Of a stretch of DNA of 64,000 nt, positions 63,210-64,000 are shown in pieces. The notes beneath the pieces were generated by a model, which had not been told where the DNA came from, made no database searches, and was given only the letters and a program-made list of their open reading frames with translations. Made by a program: the position numbers and the translations under genes. Each line of letters starts with the position of its first letter. The first letter of the stretch is position 1. Origin of the DNA: Novosphingobium sp. GTDB lineage: Bacteria > Pseudomonadota > Alphaproteobacteria > Sphingomonadales > Sphingomonadaceae. The DNA lies in NCBI RefSeq assembly GCF_030699305.1, contig NZ_JAUYNB010000033.1, forward strand, positions 1 through 64,000, read 5' to 3'.

Positions 63210-63356
63210 ATGACCGTTCCCGAAAATAACAATGCAGAACGCCGCCGAATCCAGAAAGGGCGCAACATTGCGCTTGGCCTGCTGCTGCTGGGCTTTGTCG
63301 TGCTGTTCTATTTCCTCACGTTCGTGAAGATGGCGCCGCAGGCCAATGCTGGCTAA
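63210..63356 (+). CDS. Small single-helix membrane protein (CoxF-like)
   Basis: 48 residues: a charged N terminus (ENNNAERRRIQKGRN) and one membrane helix (IALGLLLLGFVVLFYFLTFV). It lies 4 bases after ctaB and overlaps ctaG. Small proteins in exactly this place in alphaproteobacterial oxidase operons are called CoxF and are of uncertain function. Confidence 0.8.
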   Translation: MTVPENNNAERRRIQKGRNIALGLLLLGFVVLFYFLTFVKMAPQANAG

Positions 63357-63897
63357 CGCGCTCCCCGCAAGCCGCAACGCCCGCACCGGCCTGATCGCGC
63401 TGGGCGGGGCGCTCCTCATGCTGGGCCTGGGCTTTGCCTCGGTCCCGCTCTACCGGATATTCTGTCAGGTCACCGGCTTCGGCGGAACGACCATGCAGGT
63501 GACCGAGGCGGAAGCCGCGACCGTCCAGGTTGCCGCCGGGCACATTTCGGTCCGGTTCGATGCGAACGTCGATCGCGATATGCCGTGGAAGTTCGCCCCG
63601 CAGCAAGTGACGCAGGACATGCGCATCGGCACCCGCAAGATGGCGTTCTACAAGGCGGAAAACCTGTCGGACAAGCCGGTGACCGGGGTGGCGAGCTTCA
63701 ATGTCGAGCCGGAATACGTCGGCAAGTATTTCAACAAGATCCAGTGCTTCTGCTTCGAGCTGCAGACGCTGCAACCCGGCCAGTCGATCGACATGCCGGT
63801 GATCTATTACATCGACCCCAAGATCCTCGACGATCCCGATGCGAAGAACGTTGAGCAGATCACGCTGAGCTACACTTTCCACGTTGCTGCACAATAG
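63346..63897 (+). CDS. ctaG: Cytochrome c oxidase assembly protein CtaG/Cox11
   Basis: Membrane-anchored periplasmic copper chaperone that inserts CuB into subunit I; 183 residues. One N-terminal helix precedes VPLYRIFCQVTGFGGT. The copper-binding pair CFCF (in NKIQCFCFEL) is intact, and the immunoglobulin-like domain ends with ITLSYTFHVA. The start overlaps the small upstream gene by 11 bases. Confidence 0.96.
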   Translation: MLANALPASRNARTGLIALGGALLMLGLGFASVPLYRIFCQVTGFGGTTMQVTEAEAATVQVAAGHISVRFDANVDRDMPWKFAPQQVTQDMRIGTRKMAFYKAENLSDKPVTGVASFNVEPEYVGKYFNKIQCFCFELQTLQPGQSIDMPVIYYIDPKILDDPDAKNVEQITLSYTFHVAAQ

Positions 63898-63986
63898 CTT
63901 CGCAAAGGCACTGGACCGGGTGAAGCCAGCACGATAAGGGCGTCTGGATTTTGGCCCGCGCGTTCGCTGCGGGCAGAGGGATAAAC

Positions 63987-64000
63987 GGGGACCAAACCAT
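63987..64000 (+). other. Ribosome site and first bases of the next gene, probably ctaE
   Basis: GGGGA (63987-63991) is followed 7 bases later by AT at the window end, which would be the first two bases of an ATG. In this operon type the gene after ctaG is cytochrome c oxidase subunit III. This is an inference from context; no coding sequence is visible. Confidence 0.45.

Overview
The window is a GC-rich (roughly 65% by eye) alphaproteobacterial chromosome segment, almost fully coding. Gene content points to the order Sphingomonadales (Novosphingobium/Sphingobium-like). The signs are a large TonB-dependent receptor with a short Cys/Asp-rich insert before the TonB box, Tat and ScpAB genes downstream of argS-SPOR-nagZ, a Cpa/Tad pilus locus, and several long intergenic palindromes of the kind common in sphingomonads. 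The genus is an inference from gene families and was not confirmed by any search. No rRNA, tRNA or CRISPR array was recognised.

Layout. 1-141 is the tail of an IS5-type transposase. 0.3-6.2 kb holds clpB (+) convergent with a TonB-dependent receptor (-). 6.5-11.7 kb is a (+) run of thiolase, SDR dehydrogenase, enoyl-CoA hydratase, TetR regulator, MTA-type phosphorylase and maleylacetoacetate isomerase; the last four are joined by start/stop overlaps. 11.7-13.3 kb is a MarR regulator plus fumarylacetoacetate hydrolase behind a clear inverted-repeat operator, which together with maiA makes the end of the tyrosine/homogentisate pathway. 13.4-20.7 kb (-) is a Tad/Cpa pilus cluster cpaA-B-C-D-E-tadB-tadC that lacks the cpaF ATPase and any pilin gene. 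20.8-23.0 kb holds a lysophospholipase-like hydrolase, a FAD oxidoreductase and a DUF1508 protein. 23.3-25.7 kb (-) is ispH, thrB, rnhA. 25.8-33.0 kb (+) is a lipoprotein, argS, a SPOR protein, nagZ, scpA, scpB, tatA, tatB, tatC. 33.1-36.4 kb (-) holds a secreted amidohydrolase, a beta-hydroxyacid dehydrogenase and a DUF4402 protein. 36.6-38.9 kb (+) is threonine ammonia-lyase and bpt. 39.0-45.9 kb (-) holds an aldehyde dehydrogenase, a GH24 lysozyme, glnB-glnA behind a sigma-54 promoter, then membrane protein/SH3 protein/argC, and a TlpA-like lipoprotein. 45.9-49.6 kb (+) is argH, a LptM-like lipoprotein, lysA and a siroheme-type dehydrogenase. 49.6-50.5 kb (-) is a thioesterase pair. 50.6-52.6 kb (+) is an unrecognised three-gene unit: a 50-residue peptide, a 325-residue protein and a cupin-like protein. 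52.6-58.0 kb (-) holds ruvX, a DUF3089 hydrolase, an AI-2E-family permease, lepB, acpS, pdxJ and pyrE. 58.2-64.0 kb (+) is the aa3 oxidase locus (ctaC, ctaD, an inserted epoxide hydrolase, ctaB, a small membrane protein, ctaG and the probable start of ctaE).

Two results stand out. (1) A 16-bp palindrome TTAATCGATCGATTAA before the thiolase operon recurs with a single mismatch before the aldehyde dehydrogenase 34 kb away. This suggests one regulon, plausibly controlled by the TetR protein encoded in the thiolase operon. (2) The peptide/325-aa/cupin-like unit at 50.6-52.6 kb has the form of a precursor-peptide plus modifying-enzyme system and matches no family I can name; it is the best candidate here for something undescribed.
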